A stretch of DNA of 64,000 nt from Acidobacteriaceae bacterium (lineage in GTDB: Bacteria; Acidobacteriota; Terriglobia; Terriglobales; Acidobacteriaceae). The stretch is from contig JASHQE010000247.1 in assembly GCA_030037705.1 (NCBI GenBank), forward strand, positions 54,326 to 118,325, in the 5' to 3' direction. The notes under the pieces are model-generated. The model had not been told where the DNA came from. It did no database searches and worked only from the letters and a program-made list of their open reading frames with translations. The position numbers and the translations under genes were made by a program. Below, piece by piece: positions 45,601-55,245 of this stretch (its first letter is position 1; each line of letters begins with the position of its first letter).

Positions 45601-45777
45601 TTCGGCCGAGTGGCCCGGCCACTGCGTGATGATATTCACATAGTTGTTGGCGACATCGGGATAGGCGTCGATGGGCAGATTTTTGAAGGAGACGATGCCC
45701 CAAAGAAGCAGGAAGACCGCGATTCCAAGAACCAGGATCCTGTTTTTCAGAGCAAAATCGACCAGTGCCTTAATCAT
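42625..45777 (-). CDS. Heavy-metal-efflux type RND transporter (CzcA/CusA family)
   Basis: MIKALVDFALKNRILVLGIAVFLLLWGIVSFKNLPIDAYPDVANNYVNIITQWPGHSAEDIEKQVT; GALDFGMVVDGAVVMVENI. Confidence 0.93.
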   Translation of the reverse strand: MIKALVDFALKNRILVLGIAVFLLLWGIVSFKNLPIDAYPDVANNYVNIITQWPGHSAEDIEKQVTVPLEISMAGLPQLDNLRSFTLAGISSLMMNFNDASNNSWNRERVLERMSMVTLPANLVPQLQTDWSPAGQIYWYTLESTNPQYDVMEMKSIADWVLQKQYKNVPHVVDQATFGGLTKEYQIRLDPNKLIEYGLSLSQIESQLSLNNTNAGGSFIQAGPQQINVQAQGLFTTVQDIESTVVTEVNGAPIRIKDIAIVDQGPKIRLGQISKAWRDPKTNRIIDEPDVVEGTVLLQKGDDADPALKGIEAKTEQLNNQILPKGVKVVPFLDRSDLVHFTTHTVLHNLTEGIVLVIIILFVFLGNVRGAFIVACTIPFALLFAATCLDLSHIPANLLSLGALDFGMVVDGAVVMVENIIRHLSHNNQANGQGKTAFQMITTAAHEVQRPVFFAILIIITAYMPIYTLQAVEGKLFRPMAWTVAFALAGALMFSMIIAPVLASLFFRKEVREWKNPLMEWLREHYRTALSWAIDKRWLTVGVAVASFALTLYLAFSGVIGSEFLPHLDEGAIWARGSLAPSTGPDESLRISTEARHIMASYPEVTDVVDQIGRPDDGTDWTGFFNTEYNINLLPKEQWRPEFHQNKDKLIEAMNKDLEKIPGVIWGFSQPIEDNMEEAVSGVKGELSVKVFGDDLHTLEDKGNQIVNVMSQIPGVADLGLFRILGQPNLTFTVDRAACARWGINVADVQDAIQTAVGGNVVSEFLQGEAQYDVVLRYQQQYRNTQEAIEKIRLLSPSGEHVSLAQLTKENTDDGAEEIYREGEQRYIAIKYSVRGRDLGSTVEEAIKRVNEQVPLPRGYHLDWAGEYKSKQRADARLAIITPITIMLIFMILYTMFRSFKWAALIMLNVLLARVGGLLALLFTHTNFSVSAAIGMLALFGVSVQTGVIMLEYINQLRAHGYTIKDAAVHGAVLRLRPIMITMLVATLGLIPAALSHAIGSDSQRPFAIVIVGGLVTDLFMSIFLLPTLYVWIAGKHDVLPAPESEWATE

Positions 45778-46940
45778 TGCGCCTCCAGGGTCGTCTCAAG
45801 CTGAAGCACGTTGGAAACAACATCCTGTCCGCTCTGAATGCCGGCGAGGATCTCCTGTTTGTCGCCGACCATATCGCCGGCCTTGACCTCGACACGGCGG
45901 AATTTATTATCTGGTGCTGGAACGAAGACCCAGTCGCGGTCGTGCAGGTGGAGCACTGCCGGTGCGGGCACGAGTGCGAAGTGCTGCTTCTGGAGGCTCT
46001 GGAAGGTAGCGGCAACGAACATGCCAAGCTTCATGATCCCGGGATTCGGAACCTCAATACGCACCTTGGCCGTGCGGATCTGGGGATCGAGCACGGGACC
46101 GATGTCCGATATGCGGCCGGTGATGGGCCTGTCGGGATAGGCGTTGAGCTTGATTTTCGCCTCCTGGCCGAGGGCCAGTTTGGGAATGTCATTCTCGTAC
46201 ACATCGCAGATGACCCAGACACTGCTCAGGTCGGCGACCGTGAAGGCAGTCGCCGAACCGGAGAAGGTAACACCGGCAGCCGCAGCCTGGGTAACGAACT
46301 GTTGCACGATCACTCCATCGATGGGCGAATAGACCGACACAATGGGGGAGGGATGGTCCTTGTCGATCCCGAGGGTATCGAGCTGCTCCTCGGCAGACTT
46401 CAGATCGGCCAGCGAGTCGTTCTCCGCATCTTCAGCCTGCTCCAGCATGCTTTGCGAGATCGCGCCATGTTCATACAGGTCTTTGGTACGCACATAGGCT
46501 TTGTTGTTCATGATCTCGTCGTTGCGCGCCTTGAGATAAACATCGAAGGCGTTGGAACTGTCGGGGCTCTGAATCTTGAGCAGCAGTTGGCCCTTCTTGA
46601 CATAGTCGTCGAGCCGCGCCTTGATATCGACCACGCGACCACTGGCCAGAGAGATGACCGGAATTTCACGCGCAATATCGGGGAATACTGTTCCGGTGAC
46701 GTTGAGCTCCGCTGGCGCGTCATAAGACTCGGCCTTGACCAGCGGGAAGAGCTCGGGCTTGTCGACCGATACAAGGCCCATGTCGCCGCGCTCCACAACA
46801 GGCAGCACTGGGGTGCTGGGCGTACCCTCTTCCTTCTTACAGGCGGTCAAAGCAGTGCACAGAGCAATGGACAGAGCGAATACCGTCGCGGCTACTGGCC
46901 GAATCTTTATGGGATGGATGGGCATCGTGCTTCCAGTCAT
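45774..46940 (-). CDS. RND efflux periplasmic adaptor (CzcB/CusB-like)
   Basis: GRVVDIKARLDDYVKKGQLLLKIQSPD, IVSVYSPIDGVIVQQFVTQAAAAGV; overlaps RND gene. Confidence 0.9.
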   Translation of the reverse strand: MTGSTMPIHPIKIRPVAATVFALSIALCTALTACKKEEGTPSTPVLPVVERGDMGLVSVDKPELFPLVKAESYDAPAELNVTGTVFPDIAREIPVISLASGRVVDIKARLDDYVKKGQLLLKIQSPDSSNAFDVYLKARNDEIMNNKAYVRTKDLYEHGAISQSMLEQAEDAENDSLADLKSAEEQLDTLGIDKDHPSPIVSVYSPIDGVIVQQFVTQAAAAGVTFSGSATAFTVADLSSVWVICDVYENDIPKLALGQEAKIKLNAYPDRPITGRISDIGPVLDPQIRTAKVRIEVPNPGIMKLGMFVAATFQSLQKQHFALVPAPAVLHLHDRDWVFVPAPDNKFRRVEVKAGDMVGDKQEILAGIQSGQDVVSNVLQLETTLEAQ

Positions 46941-48226
46941 GGGATCACCTCGCGTCCGACAGCAAGATTGAGTTGACCGGCCGCCGTCAGATAGGCGCCG
47001 AGTAATTGGGCATACGCCAGTTGCACCTGGCGGTAGTCGCTCTGTGCATTGAGAAAATCCATCAGTGACGCGCCGCCGTGGAAATAGGCGTAGCTGACCG
47101 TGTCGCGCACCCGCAGGGCCTGATCGTTGTACTTCGCTTTGTAAGGCTTCAGCAGGGCGATGTTACTGCGCACCAGCTCATAGGCCGTGTCCACGTCACT
47201 GAACACCTGCGCCCGCGCCGCCTCGCTGGCCTGCTGAGCGCGGTCGATGTCGATCAGCGTGCGCTTCTTCTCGCCCTGGTTGCGGTCGAAGATGCGTAAC
47301 GGTACGGTCACGCTCACGCCCAGCGTCTGAATACCGTTCGGGTTGTTATTGGACGAATTGTAGGTGTACCACGCGGCCAACGTGGGATCGGTCGAGCCAT
47401 TCGAGATTGCCAGCTTGTGATTGGTGTCCGATTGTTCGACCGTCTGCAGAGCGGCCTGCAGATCTGGCCGCGCAGCAAGAGCCGCATCGCGGTAGGTGTC
47501 CAGCGTCTGCAGGCTGTCGCTGAAATCAAACGGGCCGGTAACGTCGAACTGGTCCACTGGAGTGCGGTCATCGAGCATTTGCAGAAGCTGGATCTTGGCA
47601 GTTCGCAAGTTTACGATTGCCGTTTCAATCTCCGACTCGTACTGAACCCGCTGCAGTTCAATGCGGTCCAGGTCGATCTGGCCGATGTCGCCGGCCTTGA
47701 AGCGGTCCCGGCTGATGTCGATGATGTGGTCGTAATACTCAAGGTCTGCCTTCGCCAGGTCGAGCACAAATTTTGCCTGCAGTGTGGCGACAAATTGCGT
47801 CCGCAGCGCGAAGACCATGTTGCGTTCCAGGTCTTCATGCTGCGACTGCGTGATGCGCGTGCCCTCCTGCGCGCTCTCCAAACGCAACTCGCGCTTATGC
47901 TCGCGCTCGTGCAGATAGCTCACATTGGGTTGCTCGTAGGTTCCTCTGACAGGAGCCCACGTCCCATCGTGCGGCGCAATCTGGGTCCCGTCGGCCAGCA
48001 TGGTGAACTGCGGATTCGGACGAAGATACGCAGTAATCTCCTCAGCCTTCATCTCGTCGACGTTGTCGGCGTCTGCCTTCAACGCAGGGTTATTGGCCTC
48101 GAACTTTGCCTTCGCCTGATCCCAGGTAAGGCCCTGCTGCGCGATCACCGGTACGCTCCAGGCCAATAGAAACAAAGCAAAGGCGGGGCCGTTCGCTGCC
48201 CTGCTGCCAGCCTTTCGGTTGTGCAT
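46937..48226 (-). CDS. TolC-family outer membrane efflux protein (CzcC/CusC-like)
   Basis: TolC-type repeats FKAGDIGQIDLDRIELQRVQYESEIETAIVNLRTAKIQL; signal peptide; operon with RND. Confidence 0.88.
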   Translation of the reverse strand: MHNRKAGSRAANGPAFALFLLAWSVPVIAQQGLTWDQAKAKFEANNPALKADADNVDEMKAEEITAYLRPNPQFTMLADGTQIAPHDGTWAPVRGTYEQPNVSYLHEREHKRELRLESAQEGTRITQSQHEDLERNMVFALRTQFVATLQAKFVLDLAKADLEYYDHIIDISRDRFKAGDIGQIDLDRIELQRVQYESEIETAIVNLRTAKIQLLQMLDDRTPVDQFDVTGPFDFSDSLQTLDTYRDAALAARPDLQAALQTVEQSDTNHKLAISNGSTDPTLAAWYTYNSSNNNPNGIQTLGVSVTVPLRIFDRNQGEKKRTLIDIDRAQQASEAARAQVFSDVDTAYELVRSNIALLKPYKAKYNDQALRVRDTVSYAYFHGGASLMDFLNAQSDYRQVQLAYAQLLGAYLTAAGQLNLAVGREVIP

Positions 48227-48341
48227 TTTTGGATCTCCGGTCAAGTCCACACATCTGTCAGGAAAATTGATGAGCTCGGGATTCTCGATGAGAGTTGATC
48301 GAGGAAACAGCTTGAGAATAGAAGAGAAAATGATTTACAAG

Positions 48342-48400
48342 AGGCTATCTTTAGGGTGATGCAAGCTATCGACAGGTCATCAACAGGCTATCTTTCGGGT
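48342..48400. promoter_or_regulatory. Three phased GCTATC-containing direct repeats
   Basis: GCTATC at 48344, 48365, 48387 (21 and 22 bp spacing); outer copies AGGCTATCTTT(A/C)GGGT 15/16 identical. Confidence 0.45.
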
Positions 48401-48509
48401 AATTCAGAATATTCCTTATAAATTGCAGAGAATTCATATATGAGTTCTATACAAAGTCTATATGCGCACTTTATGAGTGGAATGTCAATAGCGTCTACAA
48501 TCAATGTAA

Positions 48510-49961
48510 TTGTTTTTGCGGGTTCGAGAATTGTTGCGGATGAGCATAGATGCGGTATTGTTTCAAGGCAGCAGGCGAGTAATCCTGCTCACGTCTGCCA
48601 TTCTCATTGCTCTGATTGCGCTTGTAGACTGGCGCGTAATCGGGCAGATTCCGCTTGGGTTCCTGTACCTCATTCCGATGGCTATGGTCGGAAGTGTGGA
48701 GGGCGGCATCTCGATTGCGGGAGCCGCCGTTCTGTGCACAGTCCTGGCCGAACGATTCAGCGATCTTGAGTGGAACCTCCGGACAGGCGCTTCGCGCGAT
48801 CTTCTATATTTTGCCGCCTTTGTGGGTACGGGCCTGTTCATCCGTGAGGTCAACAATAATCGGCGCGCGGCTCTCGAGAATCTTCATGAGATAGAACGTG
48901 AGCGCGACGCTCGTCGAGACGCCGAAGAGCAGTTGAAAGTTTTGTTTGAGAGCAGCCCCGTCGCAATTGTTACTGCTGATGCCAGCGGGCACGTGCTGAT
49001 GGCGAACGAAGCTGCTCACCGGATGCTGGAAGTCGCTCAGGGAGAGCTGACTGGAAAGCTCATTCATCGATATCTTCCTGCCCTGACAAACATCATCATG
49101 CATGATGCATCTTTACAGTTCCTTCGCGCGGTGATGCAGGCGCGCGGCCAACGCGAGGGCGGAGAAACATTCCTCGCAGATATCTGTTTTTCCACTTATC
49201 AGACCAACGCTGGAACGCGCCTGGCAGCAATGGTTTTAGATACTTCGGAAGATCTTCGTGCGCACGAAGTGGCTGGGATGCATCAGCTCCTTGAAGGCTC
49301 CCGAATCGCGGTCAGTGCGCTCTCTCACGAAATACGCAATGTATGCGGAGCCATCGCGGTCGTGCATCAGAATCTTAAGCGCGCAAACTCTCTTGTCGGG
49401 AACAAAGATTTTGAGGCGTTGGGCAGCCTTGTCATAGCCCTCGAGCGGATCGCGAGCGTCAACCTGCGTCAATCCGCCAGTCAGGCCACCGAAGTGGACC
49501 TCACCGTTCTCTTGGATGAGCTGAAGATTGTGGTTGCGCCTTCTCTCGATGATGAGGGCATCGAGTCCCACTGGAGCATTGAATCGGGCCTGCCGCTGGT
49601 GTGGGCGGACCGGTCAAGCCTCATGCAGGTATTTCTCAATCTGATCTCAAACAGCACAAGAGCGCTCTCCAGAAGAGATCATCGCAGGCTTTCTCTTTCC
49701 GCCAGAAGTGAAGGCAATCAGGTATACGTGGAAGTCGCCGATAACGGCGGAGGCGTCATCCGGCCTGAGCATCTCTTTCGCCCGTTCCAATCCGGAGCCG
49801 AAGCGACTGGTCTTGGCCTTTATATGTCACGCGCCTTCATGCGCTCCTTCGGCGGCGAGCTACGCTATGTGGCTCTCGCTGACGGTGCCTGCTTTATAGT
49901 GGAGATGTTACAGGCGAGTGAAGCGGGCCAGGAACTGCAATGCATGAAATCCGCATATTAA
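48510..49961 (+). CDS. Membrane-anchored PAS sensor histidine kinase
   Basis: N-terminal TM region, PAS-like (FESSPVAIVTADASGHVLMANEAAHRML), ALSHEIRNVCGAIAVV H-box, VADNGGGV / GLGLYMSRAFMRSFGG HATPase. Confidence 0.88.
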   Translation: MFLRVRELLRMSIDAVLFQGSRRVILLTSAILIALIALVDWRVIGQIPLGFLYLIPMAMVGSVEGGISIAGAAVLCTVLAERFSDLEWNLRTGASRDLLYFAAFVGTGLFIREVNNNRRAALENLHEIERERDARRDAEEQLKVLFESSPVAIVTADASGHVLMANEAAHRMLEVAQGELTGKLIHRYLPALTNIIMHDASLQFLRAVMQARGQREGGETFLADICFSTYQTNAGTRLAAMVLDTSEDLRAHEVAGMHQLLEGSRIAVSALSHEIRNVCGAIAVVHQNLKRANSLVGNKDFEALGSLVIALERIASVNLRQSASQATEVDLTVLLDELKIVVAPSLDDEGIESHWSIESGLPLVWADRSSLMQVFLNLISNSTRALSRRDHRRLSLSARSEGNQVYVEVADNGGGVIRPEHLFRPFQSGAEATGLGLYMSRAFMRSFGGELRYVALADGACFIVEMLQASEAGQELQCMKSAY

Positions 49962-50599
49962 TGGTAGATGATCATAGCTTGTTTCGGGAGAGTCTCAGCA
50001 GGCTCCTGCAAACTTCTGCCGAATTTCAGGTGGTAGGAGAGTGCACAAACGTGGCAGACGCACTTGCCACGGTCGTACGCACTCAACCGGATGTTGTCTT
50101 GCTTGATTATGATCTTGGAGCGGAACAAGGGACAGGCTTGCTGACTGCTCTGAAGCAGCGCCATATGGACGCCAAGGTTCTCATGGTCACGGCGGGAATG
50201 TCCGATGTAGCGACGCGTTTCATGATGGAGGCTGGGGCTTCCGGGATTTTCCTTAAGCACAGCAGCCTCGACCAACTGTTATCTGCGATTCATCACGTGG
50301 CGAATGGGGAGATTTGGCTTGATGCTGGCGTGGTGCGTTCCCTTGTCGGTGCCCCAAATGCTCCCGCAGAGAATTTCGAACGAGCGCGTCCTCTCACGGC
50401 TCGCCAAAACGAGGTGATGAGAGGAGTTTTGGACGGTCTCACGAATAAGGAGATCGCCCTGAACCTCAAAGTATCTGAGAGTTCAGTCAAGGCGGTCATC
50501 CAGGAGCTGTTCCAAAAAGCTGGAGTCAGAACCCGTAGCCAGCTTGTGCGGATTGCAATCGAAAAACATTCCTCCGACTGGCTGAAGCCGCAAACATAA
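49940..50599 (+). CDS. NarL/LuxR-type response regulator
   Basis: RILMVDDHSLFRESLSRLL receiver; LTARQNEVMRGVLDGLTNKEIALNLKVSESSVKAVIQELFQKAGVRTRSQLVRIA LuxR HTH; overlaps HK. Confidence 0.92.
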   Translation: MHEIRILMVDDHSLFRESLSRLLQTSAEFQVVGECTNVADALATVVRTQPDVVLLDYDLGAEQGTGLLTALKQRHMDAKVLMVTAGMSDVATRFMMEAGASGIFLKHSSLDQLLSAIHHVANGEIWLDAGVVRSLVGAPNAPAENFERARPLTARQNEVMRGVLDGLTNKEIALNLKVSESSVKAVIQELFQKAGVRTRSQLVRIAIEKHSSDWLKPQT

Positions 50600-50658
50600 G
50601 GTTGACCACCAACGATTGCACCACACCGTCGAGTTCCTACTGAAACAGAACGATTTAT

Positions 50659-50739
50659 AGCAGTTCCCGAATGGGTGTAGACCAAAAGCACGCCACTCTA
50701 CACGACTTTTAAAAAGTCAACATGAATTCGGGAACTGCT
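50659..50739. mobile_element. 81-bp MITE-like palindromic element
   Basis: Perfect 14-bp terminal inverted repeat AGCAGTTCCCGAAT/ATTCGGGAACTGCT; internal hairpins GTGTAGA..TCTACAC and GACTTTTaAAAAGTC. Confidence 0.6.
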
Positions 50740-50777
50740 CTAAAGCGCTGTTGGTGCTGCCGCATATCACGGAACAA

Positions 50778-52967
50778 TTAGCGCCCGATGACGACAGCGA
50801 GTTCATGCGGGGGGATCGTAACTCGGACAGGTAAAGTCGCTGGCCGATCTACATGAAAAGGAGTCGCCACGATAACATCGCCGGTTACATCTTCGAGATT
50901 AATCGCAGCGGATTCCGGATCATTGCCAAAGTTTATAACTACGCATGCGCGCCCACCATCGCTGGAATTGAGTGCCTTGAAGACGGAATACCGTATATCC
51001 GCATCTCCGTGCACCGTTGCCCCCATGGTGTCGTTGAAGCGCCCATAGAAGAGCAGATCAGCATACTGCTTGCGGATTCGAATCAGTTCGCTCACGTAGC
51101 GCGTGAGGGGACGGGTAAGCGGTTCATCTACCGAATCGTTATAGTGCCGGGGCGCAAGATCCCATACCAGACCGTAGCGCATCCCATTATTCATGGGATT
51201 GAAGTCGCCGGGGCTCTCCCCGAAGATCGTTGCTGTCCATTCCGGGAATGTGTAACGAAAGACGGTGGACCCCATATCGATTTGCCCCATGCGCATGTAA
51301 GAGACATCGATATACGGTAGCGCGCGATCGAACCAGATCTCCGAGGCGAGAGAGAATTTCGGATCGATAGCCCGTGCCTTAGCCATTAGCTCTTGAAAGG
51401 TTTGGAGCAGCCCATCGACAAGAGATTTGTCCGGCGAGACGAGCAAGTCCGGATTGAAATCCAGCTCTCCCAGGATGTTCGTCTTGTCAAACTGAATTCC
51501 CTCCGCACCATCGCGTACAAGTTGAAGGTATTGGTTCATCAGGTACTCTCGGTACGCAGGATGCGATGGGCTCACGAGCGTCATATTCGATCGCGTCAGG
51601 CCCGCGCGAGCGCTGATCGTTCCCTCGCCCCATCCATTCAAATGCCAATCCGGCGCCCAGCGCCCAGCGACAGCATATTGCTTTAAGGTCTTATGGAAGA
51701 TCGACGTGGCCGTATCAGCAAACTGAATATTGGAAAAGATGAGTGGGTGAACACCAAGAGCGCGTACATCGGCAAGCGCCTTCTTGAACTCTGTCGGAGT
51801 TCCCATGCGTGGATCGGGGGTATATTGCGGATACCCGCGATCAATTCCGCCTATATTCCATCCAAGAATTTCAAACGTCGTAATTCCGTATTTCTTTGCG
51901 TCCGCTGCCAGCTTGGGCAGTTCGTCGAAACGATGAACGACGACATCTTCACTGTTCGACAGAATGATGGATTGCCATGCATTCTCCTGCCGCAACCAGC
52001 TTTTGGGGCGTTCAATATTGAAGTACTTGTCAAACCATGAGCGGTAAATTCCGCTGGCGGTGTGCCAGTCTCCGCCGTGTACTTGTAAAGCGACCGGCCC
52101 TGCTCTGAACGTTCCCCTGCTCAGATACGGCATATCGACCCATCCGGTCGTGATGCCGATCGGCTCTCCTTGCGCTTCAGCCGCCGACGGCCAGCTATCG
52201 CCGACGGTTGCGCTCTTTCCGAACGGCCGCATCTCGACCTCGAGCAAAGTCAGGCGCGTTTCAGGGTCCTGGTCAGCATAGTAATAGCCCAGATCAGCCT
52301 TTGGGTTGTATACATCCATCCAGCCCATCGACATGTTGCCTGGATACGTGAATGCCGCTGCATCATAACGGATACCTAAATTGCCGCCGCCATATCCGCC
52401 GCCATGAAACCGGGTAAACAGATCCGGCGCGAGATTTACATTTGCACCAGGAATGATAGAAGCCGTATCGAGCCGCTCTCCGATTCCCTGCTGGCCTCCG
52501 ACGATCCCGTACATCACTTCAGCCAGTTTTCTCTCGGTCGGGTTGTCCACTTCGATCGAGAACAGAACCTGCCCATCAGTCACCTGGATCCGATATCGCA
52601 CCGTGATGGGTACAGTCTCCCGCTCATTATGAAGCGAGTCGTAGACGCACAAGACGCCATCGGGCATTCCTTGAATATGGCTGATCTTCTGATCCCGGCT
52701 GTTGAAATAATCCGCCTCATAACCAGTTCGTGGCACCAGAATCCGGAAGTTCTCACCCAGACGAGGTTCTCGAATTATTTCAAGATCCGGATTCTTCCAA
52801 TGCAGCCCAACCAGATCTCCGCTCTGCTCAGATAGGCGCAGCGTAGCGGTGGGTGTCTCAACGATGCGAACCTGAGCGGATACGGAAAAGGCGATTGCGA
52901 AAAGGCCGACCAGAAAGCAGAAACGGACGAGAACAATAAGAGGAAATTTCATCAAGTCACTCGGCAC
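50778..52967 (-). CDS. Secreted glycosidase-like protein (DUF6259-like, TIM barrel)
   Basis: Signal peptide; RLSEQSGDLVGLHWKNP N-domain; FEILGWNIGGIDRGYPQYTPDPRMGT, GAEGIQFDKTNILGEL barrel motifs. Confidence 0.65.
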   Translation of the reverse strand: MPSDLMKFPLIVLVRFCFLVGLFAIAFSVSAQVRIVETPTATLRLSEQSGDLVGLHWKNPDLEIIREPRLGENFRILVPRTGYEADYFNSRDQKISHIQGMPDGVLCVYDSLHNERETVPITVRYRIQVTDGQVLFSIEVDNPTERKLAEVMYGIVGGQQGIGERLDTASIIPGANVNLAPDLFTRFHGGGYGGGNLGIRYDAAAFTYPGNMSMGWMDVYNPKADLGYYYADQDPETRLTLLEVEMRPFGKSATVGDSWPSAAEAQGEPIGITTGWVDMPYLSRGTFRAGPVALQVHGGDWHTASGIYRSWFDKYFNIERPKSWLRQENAWQSIILSNSEDVVVHRFDELPKLAADAKKYGITTFEILGWNIGGIDRGYPQYTPDPRMGTPTEFKKALADVRALGVHPLIFSNIQFADTATSIFHKTLKQYAVAGRWAPDWHLNGWGEGTISARAGLTRSNMTLVSPSHPAYREYLMNQYLQLVRDGAEGIQFDKTNILGELDFNPDLLVSPDKSLVDGLLQTFQELMAKARAIDPKFSLASEIWFDRALPYIDVSYMRMGQIDMGSTVFRYTFPEWTATIFGESPGDFNPMNNGMRYGLVWDLAPRHYNDSVDEPLTRPLTRYVSELIRIRKQYADLLFYGRFNDTMGATVHGDADIRYSVFKALNSSDGGRACVVINFGNDPESAAINLEDVTGDVIVATPFHVDRPATLPVRVTIPPHELAVVIGR

Positions 52968-53114
52968 ACAATTATTATGCAGTGACTATTTTTATATCAG
53001 AGACCGGTCCCCGAAAAGAGGGTTCAGCTTGATAAAGAATTTTTGAGCATCGCCCATGTGCTGCGTGAAGGAGAGCCACATCCGGCTCAACCACGCGAGG
53101 ACGTGTAACCGGCT

Positions 53115-54500
53115 TCAGCCCCCCACACAGGCCTCGGGCGGTCGAAACCGATAAGCAATCACCTTGGGATCATCGTACCCGCCTGGCAGAGAGGTGATCT
53201 GAAAGAGCGCTTCGAAAGGAGCTACCCTGGTACCCGGCTTTTGCCCAATAGCCCGGAGCAACATTTCGAGGCGCTGCGGATCGGTGACCAGATCTCCGGC
53301 TGCTTGCGTAGCCTGTGTATTCAATCCCTCGACAAGAACCGTCAGGCCGTGGTCACCGCATCCTTTTAAGAGGGCAACCACTCCATAGCTCGTGTATGTT
53401 TTTTCTTCAGTTTTCTGCGTATCATACGCTGAGGGAATCGCAAATACCTGTCCCTCGCGAGCTTGGGGAGAGCGATTTCGGAATAATGGCGCTCCGGATT
53501 GTGGATCCTGATCCAATTGAAAGTTGAGGCTCGGTTCATAAATTGCAACCCAAGGGTTCGAGCGATGGCTCCCAATCAGAACCACGTTGCCCTGGTGAAA
53601 GAACTGAGAGTCGGCATCTCTTGCGAACTGCGGCGTCTCTTGGCCGCTGAATTCTGCGGCCAGAGTAGCTAAATGGACCGATAAAGCCATATCGGCCGGC
53701 GTGGTAACCCGCCGCATCACCACATTAAAAATCTGATTGCCCTGTACATCGAGATATTTCCGATTCAAATAGTCTCCCAGATCTAGAGCTTTACCGTTCA
53801 GATCCTGCCACAGGGCAAAGCTGGTGTCTGCGTAGACGACCTTGAGCTCTTCATTCGGTTTTTCGAAAAACTGTCCCCAAAAATCGCGTATCGCGCCGGC
53901 CGGCTGCGCAAAGGCGGGCCGGGATTCGCTCTTCACCACATAGCGGGTTACGGTCGCCGAACTCACAAGAGCCGCCAGAACTGCCGCTGCAAACAGGAGC
54001 CAATATCGTCCTGACGGCTTGGGGGCGTGCCCTGCGGAGGATTCCATCGCTGCTGGCTGCACCGGAAGTAATTCCTCCGGAGGCTGCATCTTAGGAAGAG
54101 GCTCCACTGATCTTGCAGCCTGTCGTAGCACGAATTCTGGAGCATAGGCGCCCCGCGGAATCCGGATAACGACCGGTTCCTTGGCTCCTTCTGAGGCAAA
54201 ATACCTGTCGAGCCGCCCTCGAAGTTCGTGCGCGCGTACCCGAACGATGTTGTCTTCGGAGGGATCATAGCTCGGTTTGCGGCCGAGCACCTCCGTCCCA
54301 ATGGTCTGTTCCTTCAGTTTGTCAGCAAGGCCTTGGATGGCGTGGTCCGTAATATAGAGCAAAAAAGCGCATAAAGCTGGAGAACGGCGAAAAATCTCGC
54401 TGTTGACCACCCGCTGGACCAGTTCCCGTTTCTGCTCGGACGAGAGCGAGGCACTCCCTTCCTGCTCTTGCGCCGCCGGCAATGAAGCAATTTCCTGCAC
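53115..54500 (-). CDS. Winged-helix DNA-binding, single-TM regulator
   Basis: LVQRVVNSEIFRRSPALCAFLLYITDHAIQG..LKEQTIGTEVLGRKPSYDPSEDNIVRVRAHELRGRLDRYF; TM YWLLFAAAVLAALVSSATVT. Confidence 0.7.
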   Translation of the reverse strand: MQEIASLPAAQEQEGSASLSSEQKRELVQRVVNSEIFRRSPALCAFLLYITDHAIQGLADKLKEQTIGTEVLGRKPSYDPSEDNIVRVRAHELRGRLDRYFASEGAKEPVVIRIPRGAYAPEFVLRQAARSVEPLPKMQPPEELLPVQPAAMESSAGHAPKPSGRYWLLFAAAVLAALVSSATVTRYVVKSESRPAFAQPAGAIRDFWGQFFEKPNEELKVVYADTSFALWQDLNGKALDLGDYLNRKYLDVQGNQIFNVVMRRVTTPADMALSVHLATLAAEFSGQETPQFARDADSQFFHQGNVVLIGSHRSNPWVAIYEPSLNFQLDQDPQSGAPLFRNRSPQAREGQVFAIPSAYDTQKTEEKTYTSYGVVALLKGCGDHGLTVLVEGLNTQATQAAGDLVTDPQRLEMLLRAIGQKPGTRVAPFEALFQITSLPGGYDDPKVIAYRFRPPEACVGG

Positions 54501-55245
54501 GGCGGCCCATTTTACGGTAAAGAGTTAACGGTTGCCAAGCACAAAGAGCGCCTGATTAGAAACCGGTCCCGCAATCGAGCGGCTTTGACTGACGCTTTGA
54601 GCCCATTTGGGAGGGATACAAGATCAAACTCTTGTCGGAATACAGGGCGGATAGAGGAGTTTGTACTCCCATTTTGCCCGCTCCCGAGCTTTCCTGTGCC
54701 TCTCCCTTGCCATACTTACGAACTTTGGTCTACTCTAGCCCCATGCATCGATGTCGCTAACACCGCCCTGGTGCGAGCTTCGATGCAGTCACGCGCTTGA
54801 TTTCGCGCACCTCCGATGCTGAAGCAGTTCGTTGCTACCTCCAAAATCCAGTGCTGTGAGTCCGTGTGTGCGGTCTTGGATCACAGGAATCCGTATATTA
54901 CGGGTGCAATTGAGCAGGCACGCGTATTCCGTCGGCGCCGTTGGACCATGTCAGCGCGATGAGGCGGCCCATCGATCATGAAAGCGATCGAATTGCCTGA
55001 AGTGCCGAAGATTGGTCTCTTGAACGCACCTTGGACTGCGCAACTTATCTCAATCGATTATTTAACCGTTAGTTCACTTCACAAGCATGTGCAGCAGGCA
55101 TGAGCCTTGTTGCGGACAAAAAGAGCTGTCCAAGTCTCTTGTCCAGGCGTTGCTCTCTTCCACGGATTTGCTTTCGTGGAAAAGAGTAACCGGTATCTCG
55201 CGCTCAGAGGAGCCTGATCTCTGAGGCGAAACACTTGAAAGATCC

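Noticed and set aside
44203-45804. 533-aa plus-strand ORF
   Set aside because: Antisense to the RND transporter gene; no recognisable motifs.
45777-46976. 399-aa plus-strand ORF
   Set aside because: Antisense to the RND adaptor gene.
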